Below, one piece after another: positions 21,671 to 32,611 of a stretch of 64,000 bases of DNA (positions are counted from its first letter, which is position 1; every line of letters begins with the position of its first letter). The notes below the pieces were generated by a model. The model had not been told where the DNA came from. It searched no databases and saw only the letters and a program-made list of their open reading frames with translations. The stretch is from NCBI GenBank assembly GCA_030068075.1, contig CM057823.1:14108485-14172484 (forward strand), in the 5' to 3' direction. The position numbers and the translations under genes are program-made. This stretch comes from Paguma larvata (lineage: Eukaryota > Chordata > Mammalia > Carnivora > Viverridae).

Positions 21671-21999
21671 TTCACTCATATGTGGAATTTAAGATACAAA
21701 ACAGATGAACATAAGGGAAGGGAAGCAAAAATAATATAAAAACAGGGACGGGGACAAAACATAAGAGACTCTTAAATACAGAAAACTAGCCGAGGGTTGC
21801 TGGAGGGATTGTGGTGGGGGGATGGGATAAATGAGTGAGGGGCATTAAGGAAGACACTAATAAGGATGAGCACTGAGTATTATACATAGGGGATGAATCA
21901 CTGGACTCTACTCTTGAAGTCATTATTGCCCTATATGATAATTAACTTGGATGTAAATTAAAAAAAAAAAAAGAAAAAGAAAAAGACTCAGAGCCTGGG

Positions 22000-22560
22000 A
22001 AGTATTCTCCATGGCTCTTGGCCTGAGCATTTGTTTCTAACTTCGGAGTCAATCTTCCATTTTCACGAAAGGTAGATTTTGTTTGCAAGTGAGAAGTTTT
22101 TTCAGCCTGCTTTCTGCCTGTAGAAGTTTGAAGGTTCAAAGCCTTTTTTATAATTTGTTCTATTTCTTTACCTTTCATTTCAAGTTGGCGGTATTTTGCC
22201 CATACAATTCTTAGAAAAACTTGATAGGTCTTCTGTGAACCTTACTGGGGATTCATGCCATTAGACAAAAGCCACATTCAGAAATCCCTTTGGGATTAGC
22301 TGTTTTCTACCTTTTTCTACCTGGGATTTTGCTGAGATAATGGAGAGACTGAAGCCCTGGGTGACTCGGAGGCCTTATTTTATTGAACGGTTCTCTGAGG
22401 CACTTCCTTAGATATTTCTGAAGTTTTACTCCTCCTTCGTTCATTGGTTTGCTTGTTTTTACAACCACCTAGTCAGTTTCATGTTTATACCATGTTTTCC
22501 TGACTGCCTGGATTTGATCTTTGCCTGGAGCCACTTCTTAATTTTAAATTCATTAACCAT
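22000..22560. other. Unique or very old sequence, no gene seen
   Basis: No supported feature. Confidence 0.4.
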
Positions 22561-22964
22561 CTGGAGATGCTGGAGTTTCTGAACTGTCAAGTTCCATCTC
22601 TTTTTGGTTTAAAACAAAACAAAACAAAGCCAATCTCTCCACTCTCACATTTTACTCCTGAGCTAGACTACACACTTCATTAGGTCCATTTTCCATGTTG
22701 CCACAGGCAACAGCATTGTTACACTTTCTGCTCCTATGTAACAAGAGTTGCCTTTCTTCCAATTTCCCCCTTTCTTTTAGGCTTTCCCCGGTATTCTCCT
22801 CAAAGGCAATCATGCTTCCCTACTAATAATATCTTTAAAATCCTTTAGGCTTTCACTGATACTCCTCTGAAGGCCCTCCACCTTCAGCCAAAGTCTAGAT
22901 CTACACCCACACTTCCAGGTTTTTGTTTTAACTGCACCCCATTTCTAGGTCCCCGAAACTTCTT

Positions 22965-23290
22965 ATGCCACATTCATCCTAAAACTTGGTGCCTTAAGGT
23001 CACGATATGTATTTATTATCTCATGCAGTTTCTGGGGGTCCGGAATTCAGGAATAGCTTTGACCAGAAGTTTTGGCTCTGAGTCTTTCATGAACTTGCAG
23101 TCAAGGTGTTGACTGGGGACTGAAGTCATACGAAGGCTTGGCTGGAGCTGGAGGAACTATTTCAGTGACGACTCACTCAAGTGACTGGCAAGTTATGCTG
23201 GCTCTTGGCTGTCTCTTTGTTCTAAGGCTGCTTGAGTGTCATGGAAGCTGACTTCCTGCAGAGCAACTGATTTCAGAGGGCAGACTCAAA
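22965..23290 (-). mobile_element. Old MaLR-like LTR (minus), possibly starting further upstream
   Basis: gtatttattatctcatgcagt, ttctgggggtccggaattcag, tgaacttgcagtcaaggtgtt, gaaggcttggctggagctgga and gctgacttcctgcagagcaa are all in the order expected of a complement-strand old MaLR LTR. The 22560-22965 sequence may belong to the same or another old element. Confidence 0.6.
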
Positions 23291-24505
23291 GTTTCAGTGC
23301 CTTTTAAAAGTTAGCCTCAAACTCGTTTCCATTATTTTCGCAAAGTCATAGTTGTTACATGGTTATTCCTGTTGAATATGGGAGGCAATTATGTAAGTTG
23401 CATAAAAACCAGGAAGTGGAGATCACTGAGCCCCTCTTGAAAGCTTACTGATCTATATTCTATGATTATATTTTCCTGTAATTAATAAATTGTCTAATTT
23501 TATTCGTTTAGTTGTATAAGTATCAATCTCTATTTTCCCCAAATGTTTCAACATCTTTCAAATACTGAGGAATTTTTTTCCCAAACGTCAAAATATATCA
23601 GATTATTGACGAGTTATATATTTTTTTCCCATACGGACGTGTCTCTTCCACATCCTTCATCTTTCGACTCCATCTGGGCTAGTGCCTTTCTAGGCTGCAT
23701 GAGCAGTTGTCATCTGAGGACTTCCCTTCACCGTTATTCTGTGTTATAAGGTTTGTTTTCTGGATCTTGGGTCTTTCTCTTTGTTGGATTTCTCTTTCAT
23801 TTTGCCAGAGCACAGGCTCCAGGAGTTTGGGAAACAGCACGTGAGAAATCAAAGTTTTCAAGTTCCGTGTGTTTGACACTGTCTCTGTTTTACCTTCACT
23901 TGCCTGTCCATGTCTATGTAACATGGAGGAGCTAAAATGATGACTATAAGCTTGGTGCATGTGGGTGAAGTTTGTCAAATTGTAGGCTCCTCTGACAGGT
24001 GTCAGGGAGCAAGTGGGTTTTATGGTTTTCCATTGCTAGACTCTCATTTTCCATCGTGCAGACCCCATTCCTCTGGGGCTACTCAGGTTCTCCAAAGAAG
24101 TGTCCTCCACCCTCCTCCCTAGGGTGGGAGGGAAGATATATCCCCCGACTGCTGTGTTCTGGGAGCAGGGCCAAGGCGAAGGACTGAGGGCTTCACCTGC
24201 ACTATATAGGCCCATAATCATGCCACTTGTAGCCCCGAGCTTCCCCTGCCCTTAATTGTGCCTTAAGCCCCCAATCTCCAACTCAGTTTCTTCTGAAAAC
24301 AAAACAGAATCCCCTTTTTCTCACTGGGGAGTGTGCAGAGGGGTGGTTACCTGGCTCTTCAGAGTGAGGCGGGTCCTGTTGGTTCAGGACATCTCAACGC
24401 TGACCCTTTCAAGGAGCTCACCTATTCACCAGGCATTGTCACCAACCTGTCTGCGGCCTTCTACATCCGTGTTCCTCTTCCAGGCTAACTCAATCCCTCA
24501 TGGAT
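23291..24505. other. Unique sequence; short ORFs only
   Basis: About 1.2 kb. Frames at 23543-24525 overlap on both strands with no recognisable domain. No gene called. Confidence 0.5.
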
Positions 24506-24507
24506 CA

Positions 24508-24890
24508 GTCTTCTCAGGCTGCTGACAAAATACTATAGCCTGGGTAGCTTACACAGTAGTCATTTATTTCTCCTGATTGTGGAGGCTGGAAGTTCCATGA
24601 AGGTCCAGTATGATAGGTTCTAGTGAAAACTTTCTTCCTGGCTTGTAGGTGGCTGCCATCACCCCGTGTGCTCACGTAACCTCTTCTTTATGTGCACACA
24701 CTGAGAAAAGAGATGAGTCTCTGGTCTCTCTTTCTCTTCTTATGATAAGGACACTATCCAATCAGCGTACACTCCTATGACTTCATTTAACCCTAATTAC
24801 CCCCAGAGACCCCATCTCCAAATGCCATCTCACTGGGAATTACGCATCAGCATATGCATTTGGGGGGGACACAATTCAATCCATAGCGCC
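24508..24890 (-). mobile_element. MLT1-type (ERVL-MaLR) LTR, minus strand
   Basis: Reads from the complement of the 3' end (ctgctgacaaaatactatagc, tcatttatttctcctgattgt, ggaggctggaagttccatga) to that of the 5' end (tgataaggacactatccaatc, cttcatttaaccctaattacc, gggggggacacaattcaatcc). Confidence 0.85.
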
Positions 24891-25930
24891 CCATCTGCTT
24901 TCTGTTACCTCTCAGTTTATAGAAATCCTTTAACTTCCATTTCATCCTTTTATTTCTATTCTCTTTGCCTATGGATTAATGTCTATTTTCAATTTCTTTA
25001 CTATTGTTTTTATTGGGGTTTCGGAAAGGTTTACAAAGGTAAACATGTTTGGTCATTTCTCATGCATGACTTGAGTCCTTGTAGAGGATTTCAACTTGTA
25101 AAACAAAAAACTGTGACACAAAAACTCAAAACAAAAGGAGGTCGACCTATAAACACTCAGATTTAGGGAAGGGGAGGGACCGACCGATGTTGCCCCAAAT
25201 GAGCGTGCCCTTTTACGGTGCCAGTCTTGCAGAAGATGAATCTTTACACCTTCACTGAACAGGAAAACACCATCCCTTCTCTGACACCCAGCTCCCTCTC
25301 AAGCAGCTGTAGCTTGTGCTGCCGGCATGGGCTCTCCAGCCAAGGAGAGCAGATGGCTTTCGAGCACTGATTAATCACTGCTCTTCCTTCACTTCGGTTT
25401 CCAGCTGTGCTTCACTTTCTCCTTCCTGGCGTGGAATCATTGCTGCTGGTTTCTTTGCTTCCTGGTCCAATGGAAGAAGTGCCTCTGTGTTCTACTAAAT
25501 CTCCTCTGGTCATCAGCTCCGTATTGGTGGTGGTTAGCACCGCCTTTTGCCTTCTCTCAAAGCCATCCTTAGGCTATAATCCTGTCTTCCGTGGCATGAG
25601 GAAAATCTATTCTTGTCCAGTTCTTTGACCTCTGATTGTACCGTGTGGCCAAGAGGAAGCAGAAAGTCAAACTAAAGGAAACCTCCATGGGTGGGAGAAG
25701 TCTTTCTGTATGTCTCCCAGAGTTGGATGCAAGAGACAAGTCACCTCCAGGCTTTTAAGATCCCTTTTCAGCCTTATTTCAAAGTCACATCAAATGGCAC
25801 GTTCAAAAACCCAATGGGGTCATCAATGATACAGCATTAGATCTGGCAAATGGTTGGTCACATTTGTTAGTGCTGAAGTAGTACATCTTGGCGCGTGGCT
25901 TTGGCGGTGGAGATACCACTTAACCATCTC
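24891..25930. other. Unique sequence, no gene recognised
   Basis: About 1 kb. Frames at 24777-25166 and 25316-25628 have no recognisable domain and partly read through the adjacent LTR. Confidence 0.5.
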
Positions 25931-25934
25931 TTCT

Positions 25935-26095
25935 CTGCACCGTGATTCTGAACCATGGATGTGCATCGAGACCGCCTTGGGAATTTTGTCCTTAGACAAT
26001 ATGTCCACAGCTCACCCTGAAAATCTATCAGAGTCAAGGTATTTGGGTTTTGGAAATACCAGGTGATTTGGTTCAGAAACATTGCTCTAAAGAAT
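25935..26095 (+). mobile_element. MER5A-like hAT-Charlie DNA-transposon relic
   Basis: gattctgaaccatggatgtgc, cgccttgggaattttgtcctt and taccaggtgatttggttcaga keep the MER5A order. Non-autonomous, ancient and inactive. Confidence 0.6.
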
Positions 26096-26102
26096 AAATT
26101 TA

Positions 26103-26334
26103 GGGGTGCCTGGGCGGCTCAGTTGGTTAAGCATCTGACTCTTGCTTTCAGCTCAGGTCATGATTTCATGGTTCGTGGGTTCGAGCCCCACATTGGACTT
26201 TGTGCTGACAGCATGTAGAACCTGCTTGGAATTCCCTCTCTCTCTCTCTCTCTCTCTCTGCCCCTTCCACCCCTTGTACATGTGCTTTCCCTCTCTCTCT
26301 CTCTCTCTCTCTCAAAATAAATAAACTTAAAAAA
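26103..26334 (+). mobile_element. CAN-SINE with expanded (CT)n
   Basis: Head ggggtgcctgggcggctcag, core cagctcaggtcatgatttca, box-B-like gggttcgagcc, two (CT)n blocks (about 26237-26260 and 26291-26313), and tail aaataaataaacttaaaaaa. Confidence 0.96.
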
Positions 26335-26442
26335 GAAAGAACTTTGAAGTGAAAGAGGCACAGTAGAATTATTATTAAAAAATAAAAACCCTGGATACTT
26401 GCGTGCAGGTTCTGGCCCCAGCGAAGTTGCTTCTTTCATTAG

Positions 26443-26568
26443 TAGGGAGATCATATAATTTATTGTCTGCATTAGGATACATTTGAGAGTAAAACAGGGA
26501 GCTATTAATAACTGTATCAGAACAAGAGGCATAAATTGAAACTGTCCGGACAAAAGGGTCACCCTTCT
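26443..26568. mobile_element. Possible short old DNA-transposon-like element (tentative)
   Basis: Begins agggagatcatataatttat and ends actgtccggacaaaagggtcaccctt, giving weakly complementary ends (agggagatca / gggtcaccct). The middle contains gagagtaaaacagggagcta. The wording resembles an old mammalian MER-type repeat I cannot name with confidence. Confidence 0.4.
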
Positions 26569-27554
26569 CATTAGCCCGATGAGAGACTGGAGTAGACAAC
26601 TCTGAGGTCCCTTAAAGATTTATGATTCTATAATTCATGACCACTGGGACAAGTGCAAAATATGTTTTCATTCCAAATGCATGTAGGATAGAGTTGTTTA
26701 GGTCATCTTTGCTCAGGGAAATGGAAATGGCAAACACATGCATCTTAGAGGCTGGCCACCTGGCAGCACGAAACCGGCAGGCCAGGCAGAGGCAGCAAAC
26801 AGGAGTGAGGGACCCTCCTGGAGTGAAAGGACTACAAGGCACAGGTCAGTGGGGGCAGATGCACAACCTGGATTTGTCGGAGGCAGCGGCGATTGCCGTC
26901 AGAACCCCAAGGATAGAAATGAATGTCATCTGAGGTCTCTTGACATTTGTACACACTTCTGGGCCATATTCCAGATGTGGTGCTCCGAGATATTTAGACA
27001 CATTTCCGTATTAGCTTCCAATACGTTACACAAAGAAACTACCATTTCCTTGGTGCCTCACATGCGATACAATTAAGAAAAAGGGTGTTTAGGTCCATCA
27101 AATGTGCTGGTTAATTATAAGTTAGCATATAATAAATTAGACCACACACGAACCACCAATTTCTCAAAAATCAAGATGTAATGAAATAACATTGCCCCCC
27201 AAACTCTGATCATTTTATCCTTCTTATTTTTAGAAAGCGCTTCAGGGCTCTGTACTGTTGTAATAAAGGTCACGTCACACCGTCGCTGTGCAAGGTCAGC
27301 CTAATCGAATCTGGGATGTCCACAGGTTTTCATGAACACGAGGGAGTTAAGCTCAGTGCAGTTTGGTGTTTATGACATTTTTCTGCCGTAGTTCTTATGC
27401 TGGTGCTTCTCCAGTACGGATCGGGAGAATCTGTAGTGTGAGGCACTGGGACCCACGGAGCAGGACTGAGTGGAGAACACTCTCGGCACACAGCGAGCGC
27501 TCCGTAGTTTCAGAGAAGTGGGCTGAACTTGCTTGTTCGCGTGGGGTCGGCAGA
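26569..27554. other. Unique sequence, no gene recognised
   Basis: Frames at 26612-27076 overlap on both strands. No supported feature. Confidence 0.45.
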
Positions 27555-27790
27555 GATGTGGGGACAGAGGCACACACAGATAAGAGGGAAACTAAAGGGA
27601 GGGAAGTGGGGGAAGAGGGAGAGAGAGGGAGAAAAGCAGTGAGGAAAAGGAGAGGGGGGAGAGAGGTGAGAGAGATAGAGAGAAAGGGGGGGGGACAGGA
27701 GGAAAGGAAGGAGACTCAAACATATAAACAGAGAAACAAACAGAAAGATGGAGAGAGACACCAGAGAGGGGAGGAAAAGACGGAGTACGG
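27555..27790. repeat. GA-rich low-complexity tract
   Basis: Imperfect gagagagg/gggagg/gaaagg units over about 230 bp with very few pyrimidines on the plus strand. It creates the longest open frame in the window (27363-27986, 207 codons) because purine-only codons contain few stops. The translation is Glu/Arg/Gly-rich and has no domain, so I do not call a gene. Confidence 0.9.
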
Positions 27791-29345
27791 GAACCAACTT
27801 AGAGGTACGTGTGTACACGCACACACATTCATGCATCTCTGGGGGAATAGAAAGGTAAACCCTACGTTTGAATTTTTTAGTCAAACCCTCAAAAGTCTTG
27901 TATCAGAACATAGGAAATGGCCCAGCTCACGTAGTTGCCGAAGCTATTTTGATGAACGCAATCCAGTTCATTTCACGTCAGTCTAGGCTCGCGCTGCCTG
28001 GGAAATTGCACACCGCGGCTGTGCTTTAGGGGTGTAATCAGGGGCACTGGCATTGATGGAAAGCTTCTCGCCGCTGCACTAGGAGGAAGCCAGCAGATTG
28101 CGAACGGCTCTGTTTGCACGACTGCGGCTGTGTGGTTCGATGGTCAGAATGCGTGCCCTGCATGCATTTGGGGTGTGAGCATGCTTAGCCAAGGATTAGG
28201 CTGCTCCTGGCTCCAAACTGGTTTCTGCTTCTTACTGATTCTTACCCGTGGCGGAGAAGAGCAGCACAGCAAGGAGAAATTGCCATTGTCTGGCTAGAGG
28301 CATTTTTGGAGAGCCTTGGAGGAGCGTCAGTCCCTGAGAGAACGGGGGAGGAAAAGGAAGCCGAGAGGTTTCATCTGCTGAAAAGAGGTTGATGTGACCA
28401 CATGAGGCTGGTGTCTCCAGGAGGAGCTTTGAAAACAGATAACAACACTTAACTTTCACCTGAGGAAATGCACACTTCTCAACCCCTTGCTTCCAGAAAG
28501 GCAGAATGGAAGTGGAGGAGGGCCAGGGATGGGCCGGGGAAATGACCAGGGGACTGCAGGACTGGGCAGATGGGAAACATTGGGACCGTGTCAGGCCTGA
28601 GCAGCAGAGGCGAAGAAGGAATGGGACAGATCTCCGAAACGAAGAAAGGGCTAGGCCTGCAGAACATAGGCTTGATCACAGGATTCTTGGATGTCAAACC
28701 CTTGAAGGTTTAGAAAGGTCATGTTAGGAAAAAAGAAATCAAAGCATGAATTTTTATAGTGAATGGTGACTTCAGGACACTTCTAGATGGTTGCTAAACA
28801 CCACTAATCACCACCCCGTAGATGCTCATTGGCTTTGGGCATGAACTCTCCTGATCCGGTCCAAGCAGGTGGTTATTGATTTGTCTCTCTGTCAGTGCTG
28901 AGTCTATGTCCTGGTATTTGCCCTGGGATATAGGGAATTTGCCCAACAAAATTTGGACACCTGGTGAAGATGTAATGTTGCCAAGTGGAGGTACGGAACA
29001 AGAGGAAGGAAGGGCAGGGTCCTGGAAGTGAGCTCGATAAATAGCATGCCAAAATAGCCAGCATGGACCAAGACAGAGAATCGTGGGATAATAGTAGAGG
29101 AAAAAGTCCTTAGCTGGTCCATGGGTCATCATAGAAGTGAGGAGGACCCCCCTCTAGGGTTTCTCAGAACTGGGAGGGTTGGACATGTTTGATATACTTA
29201 GTGTCATTGTAATGTGCTTAAGAATAGAAGAACAAATCCTCTTGCCTGGTGAAGCTCTTTGGGAAACAGAATGAGAAAGCATTGCAGGGAGCACAAGATA
29301 GACGTGATGGAAATCACCATTCTGGTGTCGACGTACCTCATCGGG
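27791..29345. other. Unique sequence, several CpG-containing patches, no gene recognised
   Basis: The part at 27935-28140 has more CpG dinucleotides than its surroundings (for example gctcgcgctg, caccgcggctg, ctcgccgctgc). Frames at 28232-29132 lie on both strands without known domains. Confidence 0.45.
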
Positions 29346-29354
29346 CTCCCCACT

Positions 29355-29515
29355 GCTCCCAGCCCAACTGCACCCTGACACTTGCCACACTTCAGAGTCT
29401 GTTTATTCATCTGACTTTGCCACTAGATTGTGAGCTCTGTGATGGCAGAAGCTCGGTGTCACCCATCAACAAACTCACTTGGCGCGTCCTGGGTGTCTGT
29501 TGGATGAATAGACCA
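29355..29515 (+). mobile_element. L2 3' end fragment
   Basis: ctttgccactagattgtgagc, tctgtgatggcagaagctcgg, tgtcacccatcaacaaactc and gtctgttggatgaatagacc match the L2 end ('actagaatgtaagctcc...ttgttgaatgaat'). Confidence 0.78.
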
Positions 29516-29649
29516 CTGTCGGCCTGGCTCCAGTTGGAATATCCGGTTGTCAGTGTGGCCTCCATACACCTCGTCTGTCCTTCCAAGCGTGCTGAGTGCC
29601 CTCCCTGAAGCTCCTCCATCCTTCTGTCCTCAGGTCCAGAAACGTCCCA

Positions 29650-29748
29650 AAAGAGGACATGACAAGTGTTTAGAGAACATGGAAGTGCCCATTTCACAGA
29701 AGAGAAAACTGAGGTTCAGACAGGAAAAGTCAAGTCAAACCAAAGTCC
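29650..29748 (-). mobile_element. MIR fragment, minus strand
   Basis: cccatttcacagaagagaaaa and ctgaggttcagacaggaaaag match the MIR core 'ttttacagatgaggaaactgaggctcagag'. Confidence 0.7.
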
Positions 29749-30105
29749 ATGGGATGTGACTCTGTGCTACCTCGAAAATCAGAATTCAGACTACCCCTCC
29801 ATCACCACTCTTGTTGCTAGGCAACGCTGCTTCCGATGGATGTTCATTCGTTGCCCAAATTCTAAAATAGACCGCAATAATTGATTTAGTCATTGTCAGC
29901 TTTGTGGGAGGGGGAAGGTGGAACCGAAATGCAGGGGGTTAACGCTACGTCAGTGCTCTCAGAGATAAGCTTTCCCCACCCCGTTAGTGATGTTAGTGAT
30001 GCTAGTGACGTTTGTGGAGGGCGAGATGGGTGGCAGGGAGAGACAGGGAAGGAATTCCAGAGGTAGCCTGCAGGGAGGGAGGAGTTGAGCGGGCCTGCCC
30101 AGGGC
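29749..30105. other. Unique sequence with a 9-bp triplication
   Basis: gttagtgat / gttagtgat / gctagtgac stand in tandem at 29983-30009. No gene seen. Confidence 0.45.
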
Positions 30106-30109
30106 TCTT

Positions 30110-30345
30110 CATTGTCCTTCTTTGCTTACCAAGTTCAGTGTCAACTAGCATGGCTCCTTAGCTGGGCATTTAACGTCCTTTCTAATCTGTGCCCAACCTG
30201 CTTTTCTAGCCATATTTTTCCTAAAGAGCAATGACGGTAGCACATTGCATTCGTGTAGCAGTTCGGAATCTTCAAATAACCGTCACATCCTCTGTTTAAT
30301 TTGAGCCTCCAGGGACTCTAGGAGAGAGAAAGGGTTGCGGAGAAA
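30110..30345. mobile_element. Old L2-like then MIR-like sequence (tentative)
   Basis: catggctccttagctgggcat followed by gtcctttctaatctgtgccc resembles L2. gcattcgtgtagcagttcgga followed by aaataaccgtcacatcctctg resembles a minus-strand MIR. Both are too diverged for a firm call. Confidence 0.35.
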
Positions 30346-30672
30346 GGAAATCCCAGGGTCACAGTAGCCTCTTGACTGCCCAGGGCCAATGCAGAGCTCC
30401 GTTGGCCTCTTGCAAGGTCAGAGCAGACACTGCCTCTTCCAGCCCTTGTCTGCTGCTCCTCCTGACTTGTGCCTCCCCCCTGCCTCGCTCCCTCACCCCA
30501 CACCACTTGCTCCACTCAGAATTCCCACCCCTTTCTGCCCCACCAAGTGAATCCCTCACCCTCAACTCCTGCTTCAACTCCTGGTTCCCTTCCTCCATGG
30601 AATCTGCCTTGAAGTCTCTGGCCTTTTGCTCTCCCAGCCCTGGCACCTCTAGCCTGCTCAGGTGGCCCTGAA
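30346..30672. other. C-rich unique sequence, opposed ORFs
   Basis: GC-rich stretch with overlapping 99-codon (plus) and 119-codon (minus) frames and no known domain. Many low-complexity CCT/CTC codons. Confidence 0.45.
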
Positions 30673-30687
30673 AACGGGCTGTCTTGG

Positions 30688-30886
30688 GGGAACCTGAGTG
30701 GCTCAGTGAGCGAAGCATCCAACTTTTGATTTTGGCTCAGGTCATGATTTCCCAGTTCGAGCCCCACGTTGGGTTCTGTGCTGGCAGTGCAGTCTGCTTG
30801 AGATTCTCTCTCCTTCTCTCTCTACTTGCTTTCTCACTCTCTGTCTCTCTCTCAAAATAAATACATTAACTTAAAACGATTTTTTT
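30688..30886 (+). mobile_element. CAN-SINE
   Basis: Head gggaacctgagtggctcagt, core ggctcaggtcatgatttccc, CT-rich part and tail ctcaaaataaatacattaac. 15-bp target duplication aacgggctgtcttgg (30673-30687) / aatgggctgtcttgg (30887-30901). Confidence 0.96.
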
Positions 30887-30901
30887 AATGGGCTGTCTTG
30901 G

Positions 30902-31509
30902 ATTACCAGATGCCTTCTCTGTGTTCATGTCTATGTCTCAGGAGGTTGTGGGTACAACTGACTCCATTTATCCACAGCGCCTCGCATGGGGCTGACTCAT
31001 TATCAGAACTGGTTGGTGGCCAACACCTCCCCCAGGGATGTGACAAGAAGCATGGGCCAGCTGGCGTGTCTTGAATGTAAAGACCCAGGGAGCCCCTGGT
31101 GCCCACCTTCTGGGGAAACCACACCTGAGACCGGGACCTCCGATTTCATTAATATTTTCCACTAAGAGCACCGTTTCCCACTCATGTTTGGAAGGCAATT
31201 GATTTCTGGAAGCGCAGCCTGAAGGAGGCCTGGCGGGATGATGGCAAGGGGGGGAAGTGATTTCATGTATTTTCCCACTGATCTGTCACAAATGAAACCT
31301 CTGGTTACCTGGATGCCAGTAAGGAGATTACTAGAGCTTGGGTGAATGATATCTGATGAGTCGCCAATTTTTAGAGGAAAAGGCAGGCTTGTATTGGCCC
31401 AGGCTTGCCACAGATACAACAGAATTAAAAAATCTAGATCATTCTAAAACTCCAAATCAAAAGTGGAAATACTTTCTAGACTTTGGACCATGCCAGAAGA
31501 AGAGCCCTA
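30902..31509. other. Unique sequence, no gene seen
   Basis: Short minus-strand frames only. No supported feature. Confidence 0.45.
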
Positions 31510-31522
31510 GAGTCTGTTTCTT

Positions 31523-31747
31523 AATTTAAAAAAAAAAAAATGCTTTTATTTATTTTTGAGAGAGAGAGCAAGTGACAGCCCACAAGCGGGGGTGGGGCAG
31601 AGAGAGAGGGACACAGAAACCGAAGCAGGCCCCAGGTTCTGAGCTGTCAGCACAGAGCCCCATGCGGTGCTCGAACCCTGCAAACCCGTGAGATCATGAC
31701 CTGAGCCGAGGTTGGATGCTTAACCAACTGAGCCACCCAGGTGCCCT
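31523..31747 (-). mobile_element. CAN-SINE, minus strand
   Basis: Long A run then tgcttttatttatttttgag, GA-rich part, gagatcatgacctgagccga and gagccacccaggtgccc. Target duplication gagtctgtttctt (31510-31522) / gagtttgtttctt (31748-31760), one mismatch. Confidence 0.95.
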
Positions 31748-31839
31748 GAGTTTGTTTCTTTTGGAGAAAAGCATGCTTACAAATAGCATAGAGTGCTTCA
31801 CGAATTTTTCATATTCTATCACTGTCAGTCCACGGATGC

Positions 31840-32065
31840 ACTCAATTTACTTGCTCACTCCACAAGGATTTTTTTTTTTTCTGCACTTTCTCTGGGTCAG
31901 ATGCTGCTCAAAAACTTGAGGTGAAACTTTAGGGGACATTCTCCTTGTGCACAAGCAGCTCTTGTGCTGGTCGATTATTCTCGTGCGGTGAGCGGAAGAG
32001 ATTATTTCCAGCTTACAAAAGAGGAGACAAAACTTCAGAGAAACTTGGAGAATTTCTCTTGTTGC
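31840..32065 (-). mobile_element. L2/MIR-type fragment, minus strand (tentative)
   Basis: tttacttgctcactccacaag, tctgggtcagatgctgctcaa, gacattctccttgtgcacaag and cttacaaaagaggagacaaa are compatible with an old minus-strand L2 or MIR3 element. Confidence 0.45.
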
Positions 32066-32384
32066 TTATCTAATGTATCATAATGCCTTTAAAAAGTCAG
32101 TGCGAGAATCGTCTCCTTTCCTCTCAAACCTTGACAACAGTCCCCAAGGATGCATAATTTATCATGTAAACGAGTAATTCTGAACTTGACACCTGTATTC
32201 TCCCTCTCTGAATCACAGTAGATCTTAAAGCCCAGAAAAAATTGAGGGCTTGAATGCAGGGCTGCACAACTTCACAGGTTCAGAGGGATATGACCAAACT
32301 CTATTGCCTCCCATAGTGCTGTGGGGAACAAGACTTTTAGCCTGAGAACCAGCACATCCCGGATCTAGGTACACAAGTCATTTT

Positions 32385-32600
32385 TAAAAATATATTTATT
32401 TATTTATTGGGGGGGGGGCAGCGCACATGTGCACACGAGTGGGGGAGGGGCAGAGAGCGAGGGAGACAGAGAATCTCAAGCAGACTCCAAGCTACCAGCA
32501 CAAAGTCCCAAGCGGGGCTCGAACCCACGAACCTCGAGATCATGACCTGAGCCAAAACCAAGAGTTGGATGCTCAACCAACTGAGCCACCCAGGTGCCCG
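32385..32600 (-). mobile_element. CAN-SINE, minus strand
   Basis: Tail complement, a G run (32410-32419), GA-rich part, gagatcatgacctgagccaa and gagccacccaggtgcccg. Target duplication caagtcatttt (32374-32384) / caagttatttt (32601-32611), one mismatch. Confidence 0.95.
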
Positions 32601-32611
32601 CAAGTTATTTT

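Larger units (their letters stand above)
21060..21983 (+). mobile_element. 5'-truncated L1 (about 0.92 kb)
   Basis: Carries the last part of ORF2, the short 3' UTR (from about 21670, including agagactcttaaatacagaaa and atgagcactgagtattatac) and an A-rich tail (21958-21983). The 15-bp target duplications prove an ordinary truncated retroinsertion. It is less decayed than the other L1 relics in the window, so probably a carnivore-era L1. Confidence 0.96.

Noticed and set aside
27363..27986. 207-codon open frame as a gene
   Set aside because: Its middle is a GA-rich low-complexity tract. No domain is visible and the composition explains the lack of stops.
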